This document shows, piece after piece, positions 44,101 through 53,879 of a stretch of DNA of 64,000 bases. Source of the DNA: Pelodera strongyloides. Taxonomy: Eukaryota > Nematoda > Chromadorea > Rhabditida > Rhabditidae. Both the position numbers and the translations under genes were made by a program. Under the pieces are notes generated by a model. It had not been told where the DNA came from. It did no database searches and saw only the letters and a list, made by a program, of their open reading frames with translations. The stretch spans positions 248,001 through 312,000 of the forward strand of contig JAANDG010000040.1 in the NCBI GenBank assembly GCA_036852015.1, read 5' to 3'. How positions within the stretch are numbered: the stretch's first letter is position 1; each line of letters opens with the position of its first letter.

Positions 44101-47100
44101 TAGTGATATATTTATGATGTAAATCAACTTCAATGATGATGTCAGACGCGCATTTGACTTAGACGGGCAACATGTCTTCTGCTTCAGAATCTATGACGTC
44201 AAAAATAAGTCGACGTGCAAACTTCACCGTTATATAGTAATGCTGCAAATCAACTTCAATGATGATGTCAGACGCGCATTTGACTTAGACGGGCAACATG
44301 TCTTCTGCTTCAGAAGCTATGACGTCAAAAATAAGTCGACGTGCAAACTTCACCGTAGCGACATAAATGCTGCAAATCAACTTCAATGATGATGTCAGAT
44401 GCGCATTCGACTCAGACGGGCAATACCGTTTCTGCTTCAGAATCTATGACGTCAAAAATAAGTCGACTTGCAAACTTCACCGTAGTGTAATTAATGCTGC
44501 AAATCAAATTCAAAGCGCGTTTGATTAGACGGCAACAGTCTTCTGCTTCAGATCTATGACGTCAAAAACAAGTCGACGTGCAAACTTCACCGTAGCGACA
44601 TAGTAATGCTTCAAATAAGTTCAATGATGATGTCATGCGCGCATTCGACTTAGACGGGCAATACCGTTTCTGCTTCAGAAGCTATGACCAAAAAAGTGGA
44701 CGTGCAAACTTCACCGTAGACATAAATGCTGCAATCAACTTCAATGATGATGTCAGACGCGCATTCGACTAAGACGGGCAATACCGTTTCCGCTTCAGAA
44801 GCTATGACGCCAAAAATAAGTAGACGTGCAAACTTCACCGTAGTGATATATTAATGATGTAAATCAACTTCAACGATGATGTCAAACGCGCATTTAACGC
44901 AGAAAAAAAGGAAAATAGTACATAAAATATAAGGTTTGCGCGAACGCTCAAGTAAAACGTAAAACGCTAGAGCGAGGCGCGCGCGCTATGACGTCAAAAA
45001 TAAGTCGACGTGCAAACTTCACCGTAGCGACATAAATGCTGCAAATCAACTTCAATGATGATGTCAGACGCGCATTCGACTAAGACGGGCAATACCGTTT
45101 CTGCTTCAGAAGCTATGACGCCAAAAATAAGTAGACGTGCAAACTTCACCGTAGTGATATATTAATGATGTAAATCAACTTCAACGATGATGTCAGAAGC
45201 GCATTTAACGCAGAAAAAAAGGGAAATAGTACATAAAATATAAGGTTTGCGCGAACGCTCAAGTAAAACGTAAAACGCTAGAGCGAGGCGCGCGCGCAGC
45301 GCGCGCCGAGCTCTAGTCTAAGCACCCCCTATAAAAAAAGATTGCCATTCGCGTCACGTAACGGTAACGCTCCAAAAGTGCATCGCAAATCGAAAAAGTA
45401 ATCCTATGAAAAATTAGAGCTCAATGAGATAAGCAAACGCGAACATTGTGTCGAGTGTCCCCGGCGATCCCAAAGCGAGATATAAGCAAAAGTCGCGTGT
45501 TAGAGAACGACTAAATAGCACTGCGACTGCTAAGACGCAGAGTAGACGGCCAGTATCGATCGCACTATTGCGCAATAAAACCAGGCCAGCCTAACCTCAA
45601 ACTTGGGTAATTAAACCGCAGCTGGCAAAGAACAGGGAGAAATTGTCCGCATAAATAGAAATGATGCGGCGGATCAATTTGATACGCAAAGCGATCGTTC
45701 TTTGACATTGAAGGTACTATGATCGTCAAAATTAAGTCGAAATTTAAAATTCACCGTAGATCAAGTCTAATGATGTAAATCAACTTCAATTATGATGTGA
45801 GACGCGCATTTGACTTAGACGGGCAACATGTCTTCTGCTTCAGAATCAATGACGTCAAAAATAAGTCGACGTGCAAACTTCACCGTAGTGACATAGTAAT
45901 GCTGCAAATCAACTTCAATGATGATGCCAGACGCGCATTCGACTCAGACGGGCAATACCGTTTCTGCTTCAGAATCTATGACGTCAAAAATAAGTCGACG
46001 TGCAAACTTCACCGTAGCGACATAGTAAGGCTGCAAATCAACTTGAATGATGATGCCATACGCGCATTCGACTCAGACGGGCAATACAGTTTCTGCTTCA
46101 GAATCGATGACGTCAAAAATAAGTCGACGTGCAAACTTCACCGTAGCGACATAGTAATGCTGCAAATCAACTTCAATGATGATGTCAGACGCGCATTTGA
46201 CTTAGGCGGGCAACATGTCTTCTGCTTCAGAATCTATGACGTCAAAAATAAGTCGACGTGCAAACTTCACCGTAGCGACATAGTAATGCTGCAAATCAAC
46301 TTCAATGATGATGTCAGACGCGCATTTGACTTAGACGGGCAACAATGTTCCCTTCTGCTTCAGAATCTATGACGTTCAAAAATAAGTCGACGTGCAAACT
46401 TCACCGTAGCGACATAGTAATGCTGCAAATCAACTCAACTTCAATGATGTTGTCAGACGCGCATTCGACTCAGACGGGCAATACCGTTTCTGCTTCAGAA
46501 TCTATGACGTCAAAAATAAGTCGACGTGCAAACTTCACCGTAGCGACATAGTAATGCTGCAAATCAACTTCAACGATGATGTCAGACGCGCATTTGACTT
46601 AGACGGGCAACATGCCTTCTGCTTCAGAATCTATGACGTCAAAAATAAGTCGACGTGCAAACTTCACCGTAGCGACATAGTAATGCTGCAAATCAACTTC
46701 AATGATGATGTCAGACGCGGATTTGACTCAGACGGGCAACATGTCTTCTGTTTCAGGATCTATGACGTCAAAAATAAGTCGACGTGCAAACTTCACCGTA
46801 GCGACATAGTAATGCTGCAAATCAACTTCAATGATGATGTCAGGAGCGCAATCGACTTAGACGGGCAATACCGCTTCTGCTTCAGAATCTATGATGTCAA
46901 AAATAAGTCGACGTGCAAACTTCGCCGTAGTGATATAGTAATGCTTAAACTAAACTTCAATGATGATCTCAGACGGGCATTTGACTCAGAAGGGCAACAT
47001 GTCTTCTGCTTCAGAAGCTATGACGTCAAAAATAAGTCGACGTGCAAACTTCACCGTATTGATATAGTAATGCTGCAAATCAACTTCAATGATGATGTCA

Positions 47101-50100
47101 GACGGGCATTCGACTCAGACGGGCAATACCGTTTCTGCTTCAGAATCTATGACGTCAAAAATAAGTCGACGTGCAAACTTCACAGTAGTGACATAGCGAT
47201 GCTGCAAATCAACTTCAATGATGATATCAGACGCGCATTCGACTCAGACGGGCAATACCGTTTCTGCTTCAGAATCTATGACATCAAAAATAAGTCGACG
47301 TGCAAACTTCACCGTAGTGATATATTTATGATGTAAATCAACTTCAATGATGATGTCAGACGCGCATTTGACTTAGACGGGCAACATGTCTTCTGCTTCA
47401 GAATCTATGACGTCAAAAATAAGTCGACGTGCAAACTTCACCGTAGTGATATAGTAATGCTGCAAATCAACTTCAATGATGATATCAGACGCGCATTTGA
47501 CTTAGACGGGCAACATGTCTTCTGGTTCAGAAGCTATGACGTCAAAAATAAGTCGACGTGCAAACTTCGCCGTAGCGACATAAATGCTGCAAATCAACTT
47601 CAATGATGATGTCAGACGCGCATTCGACTCAGACGGGCAATACCGTTTCTGCTTCAGAATCTATGACGTCAAAAATAAGTCGACGTGCAAACTTCACCGT
47701 AGTGATATATTAATGCTGCAAATCAACTTCAATGATGATGTCAGACGCGCATTTGACTTAGACGGGCAACATGTCTTCTGCTTCAGAATCTATGACGTCA
47801 AAAATAAGTCGACGTGCAAACTTCACCGTAGCGACATAGTAATGCTTAAAATAAACTTCAATGATGATGTCAGGCGCGCATTTGACTTAGGCGGGCAACA
47901 TGTCTTCTGCTTCAGAATCTATGACGTCAAAAATAAGTCGACGTGCAAACTTCGCCGTAGTGATATAGTAATGCTTCAACTAAACTTCAATGATGATGTC
48001 AGGCGCGCATTCGACTTAGACGGGCAATACCGTTTCTGCTTCAGAATCTATGACGTCAAAAATAAGTCGACGTGCAAACTTCGCCGTAGTGATATAGTAA
48101 TGCTTCAACTAAACTTCAATGATGATGTCAGACGGGCATTTGACTTAGACGGGCAGCATGTCTTCTGCTTCAGAATTTATGACGTCAAAAATAAGTCGAC
48201 GTGCAAACTTCACCGTATTGATATAGTAATGCTGCAAATCAACTTCAATGATGATGTCAGACGGGCATTTGACTCAGACGGGCAACATGTCTTCTGCTTC
48301 ACAATCTATGCCGTCAAAAAATAAGTCGACGTGCAAATTTCACCGTAGCGACATAGTAATGCTTCAAATAAACTTCAATGATGATGTCAGGCGCGGAGTT
48401 GACTTAGACGGGCAAAATGCCTTCTGCTGCAGAATCTATGACGTCAAAAATAAGTCGACGTGCAAATTTCACTGTTGCGACATAGTATTGCTTCAAGTAA
48501 ACTTCAATGATGATGTCAGGCGCGCATTTAACGCAGAAAAAAAGGAAAATAGCACATAAAATATACTTGCGCGAACGCTCAAGTAAAACGTAAAACGCTA
48601 GAGCGAGGCGCGCGCGCAGCGCGCGCCGAGCTCTAGTCTAACCTTAAACTAATAAAAATAATTTAGGCCAAATACAATAAATTCGGCTCAAAAGCGCATG
48701 ACTACGGTATGAAGTCAAAGAGGAATGAAACGGCAGTGACGGAATACTTCAAACTTCTCGAGAAATACTTTGAATCGGAACTGATGAAGGATCATATAAA
48801 GTGGGTTTTTTATTGTCTTCTAACTTATTAGAAAGTACCCGATCAAATATCAGCTGGCGGCAGTCCTTTAGTGGTGCGCGGATGTGCGCCAATTGTTTGC
48901 AAATCAATGTGGTGCAACTGCGCTATGCATGTTAAAAAGTTTAAAAGAAATCTTTATTCATAAACCAGTAACGCGTAAAGAAGTATAAAGAGAAAGGACA
49001 CACAAGCTGGTCCCAAACCAAAGTAGCTACGTGTGTCTTATTGTTAGTTCATAAGTGAGTGCAGAACGGATATCAGACTACTTCAGGCAATTGCAAGACT
49101 TCCCTGACAAAGAACTGCCCGAATCATTCGACGCTCGACAGAAATGGCCCCATTGTCCTTCAATACAAAATGTGCCTAATCAGGGTGGATGCGGTTCTTG
49201 CTATGTAAGTTTAAAATCCAATTTACTTACGTACCCACGTCACTTAGGTTCTCTTTGCATAACTATGTATTGTTCTTGGAGGTGCACGTGCAGTGTTTTT
49301 ATGGACAGGTACTCCTGATACATAACACGATGTTCATATATACATAGGTTCATCGCTTCCACCTTGTACGAGCAGAGTAGATAACGAGTTCCATATCACA
49401 CATTAATTAGCATATAACATTCAGGCAGTTGCCGCAATGGGCGTGGCTTCGGACCGTGCGTGTATCCAATCGAATGGCACTTATAAGAGTCTTTTCTCAG
49501 AGGAAGACGTGCTCGGATGTTGTTCAGTTTGTGGAAATTGCCTTGGCGGAGATCCACTCAAAGCACTCACTTATTGGGTTCAGGAGGGACTAGTCACCGG
49601 TTGGGAATATCGATTTAGTCAATCAATTATCAGTTATTAAAGCGAAATGCTAGCCTCTTTCGAAAATTTGCATATGATAAGCAAATCATATGTATCCTAT
49701 GCTAATTCTGCACGATTGCCGTGAACGATCGTACAAAATTAGCATAGGATACATAGGATTTACTTATCGTATGCAAATTTTCCAAAGGGGCTAGCATTTC
49801 GCTTTAAGACGAGTAGGAACCGAACCTGCCCCCTAGATTTAATGCTCACCGCATTAACAACCACTGCGCCACCATAAATAGGCACCAGGTTTAGCTCCGA
49901 GCTGGCATCGCACAGGATCTGTTGTGATCTAAACAGCCAAGCGTGTGACGTAGGTGGTTCTGAGTTGAAAGCTTGTCAGTGGATTGAAAATTTTTGATTA
50001 TTCACGGTTTTAAATTCATTTCTTTTCAGGTGGTCGTGACGGTTGTCGTCCGTATAGTTTTGACATCTCGTGTGGAGTGCCTTGTTCTCCAGCCGTTTTC

Positions 50101-51610
50101 CCTGAAAATGAGAAGAAAAGGACATGTATCAGAAGGTAATAGAGAATAGTATAATAATAGTACCAGGATAGTAGCATAATATAAACAGATTAGAGTGAAA
50201 ATAGCTTCGTTGCTGCGATGTCGCCATTGCAGGATCGTCACCCTCCCTCTTGTGGGAGCGCCTCGCCACTTGCTTTGCGCGATCACTGCGCGACGTTATG
50301 CATTGTAGTTCATAAATTTATTCCATTTAGGTGCCAGAACATCTACTACCAAAACCGATACGACGACGATAAGAACTTTGGTACGTTTTTTTTTAATTCC
50401 ATTCCCAGACCAGCCTAACTTACTTCAGGAACTTATTATATTACGCATACTCAAAGCTTTTCAGAACGAATCACACTTGGACTCGGAGCACGCTAAAGCA
50501 TATACATATTTATTAATTACTATTCCAGCCTCCGTCGCCTATTCAATGTACCCTCGTTCGATGACTCTTTCTGCTGACGGAAAGAAGAGGGAGAAAGTGC
50601 CGACCATTATTGGACATCTGAATACAACTGCTACAGAACCACTCACACTTGAACAGGTCGACATCATTTAGTTTCATAGCTCAGTGGAGCAAAGCCGCCA
50701 GATGAACAACCAAAGTTCGTTCGTACACGGTCAGGCCAGCATTAGGTTTCATTTCGTTCGCTTCCTTCGGGCACGGGATAGCGATAGGGTACTTTAATAA
50801 GAAGGCCTGACCCACCCTGGGTAAGAGTCGAACGGCCGAGATGCAATACCTGCACTGTTCTAGAGACAGCGCCTTAGACCACTATTTCACCTATCCGATT
50901 AAAACATATCCATTTAGATCCGAACTGTGATCAAAAAAGAGTTGTTATTGTTTGGGCCAACTACAATGGCATTCCCAGTTCCCGAAGAATTTCTGCATTA
51001 TGCTTCAGGTACGCCTTGATTCAACAAACTTATGCTACATTCGGCAGTTTCACATTTCAGTACAATGATGGTCAAGCGCTCCTCTGATATGCGAGAAAAT
51101 ATGCACAATTCTATATGGCACGTCTTTGGCAGGTTTTGGATGGCACACGACAAGGTCGCCAAAAGTGTGCCAAATGTGCGCCAACTGAAATTGAATATTT
51201 TAGGTGTATTCCGGCCATTAGAAACGGATCGGAAATTCAATGACCGTATTGTCTACTGGCACGTTGTCAGGTTAATTGGATGGGGACAAGAGACATCTGG
51301 GGATCATTATTGGTTGGCGGTGAACAGTTTTGGACGGCACTGGGGAGATAATGGTAGGAGTTATTGATTTTTTTCTAACTGAATCAATAATTGATCTATC
51401 ATACTTTGAAATTATCATCCTTGACATTCCTAGAGCAATTTATCAGGGTTGAGTCAGCTCGAATATAACATAGGTGTTGATGATAATGATGACTGCATTC
51501 AAGCTTTAACCTTTTGTCGCTTTAAAATCTGGTTATCTTCAGGAGTCTTCAAAATCAACGTCGACTCAATGGAGAAATTCGGACTAGAATACGAAGCCGC
51601 CCTTATTTAA
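41141..51610 (+). CDS. Membrane-anchored cathepsin B-like cysteine protease, 424 aa
   Basis: Papain-family (C1A) protease with an N-terminal anchor. Eleven exons join in phase: 41141-41234, 41441-41574, 48667-48800, 49060-49204, 49425-49599, 50030-50135, 50331-50380, 50529-50656, 50918-51008, 51204-51353, 51543-51610. Basic residues (KTTRDRR) precede a hydrophobic segment at about 19-43, so a type II topology with the enzyme lumenal or extracellular is inferred. TSTWKAKYNKF at the start of the propeptide and [17 protein letters not shown] at the mature N-terminus are cathepsin B-like. Catalytic residues are present: Q162, C168 (GCGSC), H372 ([10 protein letters not shown]), N393 (NSF). Tyr replaces the usual Trp after C168, Phe replaces the Trp of NSW, and the His-His of the cathepsin B occluding loop is missing ([14 protein letters not shown]). 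The acceptor at 49059 (GTGAG) is weak but is the only one keeping frame. Intron 2 is 7.1 kb and holds two Helitron-like elements. Confidence 0.94.
42363..44905 (+). repeat. 129-bp minisatellite array in copy 1 (about 20 units)
   Basis: The unit contains TATGACGTCAAAAATAAG, GTCGACGTGC, TTCATCGTAGC or TTCACCGTAGC, and GACGGGCAA. The first seven or so units (to about 43320) are one subtype (AATGATGCAAATGAAG); the rest are another (AATGCTGCAAATCAAC). One frame reads 43 residues per unit ([34 protein letters not shown]). It is open from 42563 to 43723, then broken by small indels. Each unit carries the palindromes TGACGTCA and GTCGAC. Confidence 0.95.
44906..45200 (+). repeat. Internal partial copy of the element tail followed by repeat units
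   Basis: A tail (GCGCGAACGCTCAAGTAAAACG, CTAGAGCGAGGCGCGCGCG) stops inside the hairpin at about 44987, and the array resumes at once with TATGACGTCAAAAATAAG. The true tail follows near 45200-45316. This marks a recombination or replication slip within the element. Confidence 0.7.
45278..45316 (+). other. 3'-terminal palindrome of Helitron-like copy 1
   Basis: CTAGAGC and GCTCTAG bracket GGCGCGCGC-GCA-GCGCGCGCC, giving a nearly complete 39-base palindrome whose last four bases, CTAG, are the element end. Confidence 0.85.
45784..48540 (+). repeat. 129-bp minisatellite array in copy 2 (about 21 units)
   Basis: Same unit as copy 1, second subtype throughout. The 43-residue frame is open over 45797-46372, 46554-47336 and 47584-48324. 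A run of distinctive variants ([20 protein letters not shown], then SYDV, then HRIDIV) occurs in the same order at about 43450-43620 and 46930-47100, showing that the two arrays share a higher-order block. Confidence 0.95.
48598..48636 (+). other. 3'-terminal palindrome of Helitron-like copy 2
   Basis: Identical in layout to that of copy 1: CTAGAGC ... GCTCTAG around a GC stem-loop, ending CTAG. Confidence 0.85.
49638..49807. mobile_element. Near-perfect fold-back element in a protease intron
   Basis: Second copy of the 15167-15333 element (TTAAAGCGAAATGCTAGCC ends, centre ATTGCCGTGAACGAT). It begins 38 bases after the donor of exon 49425-49599. Confidence 0.92.
49809..49876 (-). repeat. tRNA-like fragment
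   Basis: Minus-strand TGGCGCAGTGGTT (A-box-like) and GCAGGTTCGGTTCC (B-box-like). It directly abuts the fold-back element in the same intron. Confidence 0.5.
50812..50897 (-). repeat. tRNA-Leu/Ser-like fragment
   Basis: Minus-strand GTGGTCTAAGGCGC (A-box-like of type II tRNAs) and CCGTTCGACTCTTACCC (T arm) span about 85 bases with a long variable region. It ends 20 bases before the acceptor of exon 50918-51008. Acceptor-stem pairing is poor. Confidence 0.5.
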
Positions 51611-52265
51611 AAAGAATAAGTACAATGTACAACTGTTATTTATTTGATGTACAACTCTGTTCGTTGCAACTACCGAATCTCAAAGGCCTAGGTTCTCAAC
51701 ACTTTTCTGTAAAACAGAAAATATTACTAATTTTAAGGAAATATCATCAATATCTTTGTAGTCTCTATAAGTACGAGAAAGATATCTTCTTTCTTTCTTT
51801 CTATTTATGGCTTCTACATTAGGGTCTATCTTTTAAAAGATAACTTATGTGTCTTTTTTTAAAGCGGTATGATACTTTGTTTCAAAATCAGCATAGTGGA
51901 GAAGCATATACCTAATACATTATCCTATTGCATAATTGTTATTTGTATTATAAGTTAGACAACAATGAGACGTTCTGACCATACGAATGAAGAAACACAA
52001 AGTTCTTTCTATTCATATGCTAGGTAGCGTCTTCGCTAGTCACACCAGATCCTGCTTTCTTTTCCTCATTGCTCATGAAGTAGCTGGTAACTTACTGTAA
52101 TGTGTCTTAAAAATATTATTTATTGTTCAATTGTGTGAACGGAATCAATCTAATGAATATTGTTGCCTTATTTTTTTTCCTGAAGCACATTCCAAAGAAA
52201 AATACATTTTACAAGAACACAAACGGGGAAATGGTTGTGGCAGGAAGTCTTGCAGGTGTAAGAAA
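51611..52265. other. Protease 3' flank
   Basis: AT-rich. A one-armed MITE of the AAAGCGGTATGA subtype starts near 51858. No gene is seen. Confidence 0.5.
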
Positions 52266-53535
52266 CAAGCTGTGGTGACCGACCGCGCAAGGGGGCAACG
52301 CGCAATGGGAGGGGGACGAGCCGCGACGAACTGCACCTTGCAGGGGGGGGGACGCGCACGGGGGTGGCGAGCGACGCAAGGGGATGGAGGGACGCGTAAG
52401 GGGGGAGGCAGCGCCGCGCAGGGGGTTAGCGAGCCGCAGGAGGGGGAGGAGCTTCCGCGCAGGGGTTAGCGTGCGCGCGGGTGGGGGGGGGGGGGGGGGG
52501 GGGACGCGCTTGGGGGAGAGCCGCGCGCAATTAGGGAGCACCCCGCGCCAATGGGGAGCAGCGCCGCGCATGGGGGGGGGGGGGGGGGCAGCGCCGCGCG
52601 GGTGGAGCGGGCGAGGAAGTGACCGCGCGCGCAGGGGGACACGCGCGCAGGGGGGGAGCGAGCCGCGCGGGGGAGGGGAGAGCGAGTGAGCCCAGCCGCG
52701 CGAGGAGGGGGAGTGAGCGCGAATGGGGGGGATGGGGCAGGGGCGCAGGGGCGGGGGGAGAGCAGCTCGCGGGGAGCGCGACGTGCAGGGGGGGAGCGAG
52801 CCGCGCAGGGAGAGCAAGGCGGGGAGGGAGAAGAGCCGCGCAGGGAGCGGCGGTGCAACGGGGGAGCAGCGTCGCGCAACGAGGGCGAGGGGGGGAGGGC
52901 CGCTGAGCGAGCCGCAGGACGCGGTTGGAGCCGGGGGAGGGATGGGACGCGCAACGGGGGGCAGGGTGCGCGGGGGGTGAGCGACCGCGCGGGGAGGGAG
53001 AGCGAGCACCGCGCAGGGGAGCGAGCCGCGCAGGTAGCCGCGCAGGGAGGACTCGGGGGCAGGGGGGGGAGCAGCGCGGGGGAAGGGAGCGCAGGGAGGG
53101 AAGCGAAGCGGGGCAGGGGAGCAGGGGTAGGGAGCGGGGGAGCAAGCCGCGGGGGGGGGGGAAAAGCCGCTGGGGGGGAGCAAGCCGCGCGGGGAAGGGA
53201 TCACCGCGCGGGGGGGGCAAGCCGCGCGGGGAGGGGAGCAGCCGCGCGGGGAAGGAGAGCACCGCGCGGGGAAGGAGAGCGAGCCGCGCGGGGAAGGAGA
53301 GCAAGCCGCGCGGGGAAGGAAGCAAGCCGCGCGGGGAAGGGGAGCAAGCCGCGCGGGGAAGGAGAGCAAGCCGCGCGGGGAAGGAGAGCAAGCCGCGCGG
53401 GGAAGGAGAGCGAGCAGGGGGGAGATCCGCGCGCAGGGGGAGCAGCCGCGCAGGGGAGTGTCGCGCAAAGCGGGGGGGGGGAGCCGCGCAGGAGAGCGAG
53501 CCGCGCGGGGAGAAGCGCGCTAAAAGGGACATGAC
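52266..53535. repeat. 1.27 kb G-rich low-complexity block
   Basis: The plus strand is strongly G over C, with many runs of 4 to 22 G (the longest at about 52479-52501) mixed with CCGCGCG motifs. At 53210-53410 it becomes regular, with units of about 20 bases (AGCAAGCCGCGCGGGGAAGG). Long open frames on both strands (up to 419 codons) are by-products of the base composition. G-quadruplex formation on the plus strand is likely. Confidence 0.9.
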
Positions 53536-53600
53536 AAACATATAAGGACGGACAAACACCAAAGAGTGTAGCTTTTATTGGGGAGACAGCGATATCAACA

Positions 53601-53879
53601 ATGGGAGTACAAAGTCTCACAGACTTTGCAGTTAGAAACGTGTTCCGCCAAGAAACAAGTTCTTGGGGATTCATTCGGTATGCTCTGCGTACTTCGTTTC
53701 CGATAAATGTAATCCCAGCACAGATGAACTCCATGCTGAGACTACAACGTACGCGCAAGCAATCGACACAAGAAATGGATATCACGAGGGAAGCCAATAG
53801 GGAAAGCGAGAAAAAACTATCAACGCTAGAGCGAAATCTCAACGGAACTACAAAACCGCGCAAACCAAAAGTGAACTAA
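53601..53879 (+). CDS. Small unrecognised open frame, 92 aa
   Basis: ATG to stop, of normal-complexity composition with a basic, Thr/Arg-rich C-terminal half. It follows the G-rich block. No domain, splice signals or homologue is recognised. The opposite strand is also open, so coding status is doubtful. Confidence 0.2.
   Translation: MGVQSLTDFAVRNVFRQETSSWGFIRYALRTSFPINVIPAQMNSMLRLQRTRKQSTQEMDITREANRESEKKLSTLERNLNGTTKPRKPKVN

Larger units (their letters stand above)
41830..45316 (+). mobile_element. Helitron-like element, copy 1
   Basis: It starts TCTAAGCACCCCC after an A (41829) and ends GAGCTCTAG before a T. The end is preceded by a 9-bp GC stem hairpin (45287-45307). TC...CTRR ends, a 3' hairpin and insertion between A and T are the hallmarks of Helitrons. 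The 5' region (about 530 bases) contains AACGTAACGTAACG and a segment at 42130-42350 missing from copy 2. The rest is the 129-bp array. No Rep/helicase gene is present, so it is non-autonomous. TCTAA also occurs right after each 3' end, so a 5-bp target duplication or plain tandem duplication cannot be ruled out. Confidence 0.7.
45317..48636 (+). mobile_element. Helitron-like element, copy 2, directly abutting copy 1
   Basis: It starts TCTAAGCACCCCCTATAA with no spacer after copy 1. Its 5' part (to about 45780) is a diverged version of 41830-42120 (shared TTAGAGCTCAATGAGATAAGC and GTTAGAGAACGACTAAA). It ends with the same hairpin and GAGCTCTAG at 48636, followed by T. The array fills the rest. 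Confidence 0.7.

Noticed and set aside
42363..48540. CRISPR array
   Set aside because: The units are direct tandem repeats without unique spacers, in a eukaryotic intron.
50381..50528. Coding continuation [12 protein letters not shown], or an exon starting at 50462
   Set aside because: These choices hit a stop or break phase. Using the TATTCCAG acceptor at 50528 keeps frame and aligns with the cathepsin B sequence.
52209..53562. Very long Pro/Ala/Arg/Ser- or Gly/Arg-rich open frames on both strands (up to 419 codons)
   Set aside because: They arise from G-rich low-complexity DNA: several frames are open at once on both strands, there is no domain structure, and the frames follow the repeat unit.
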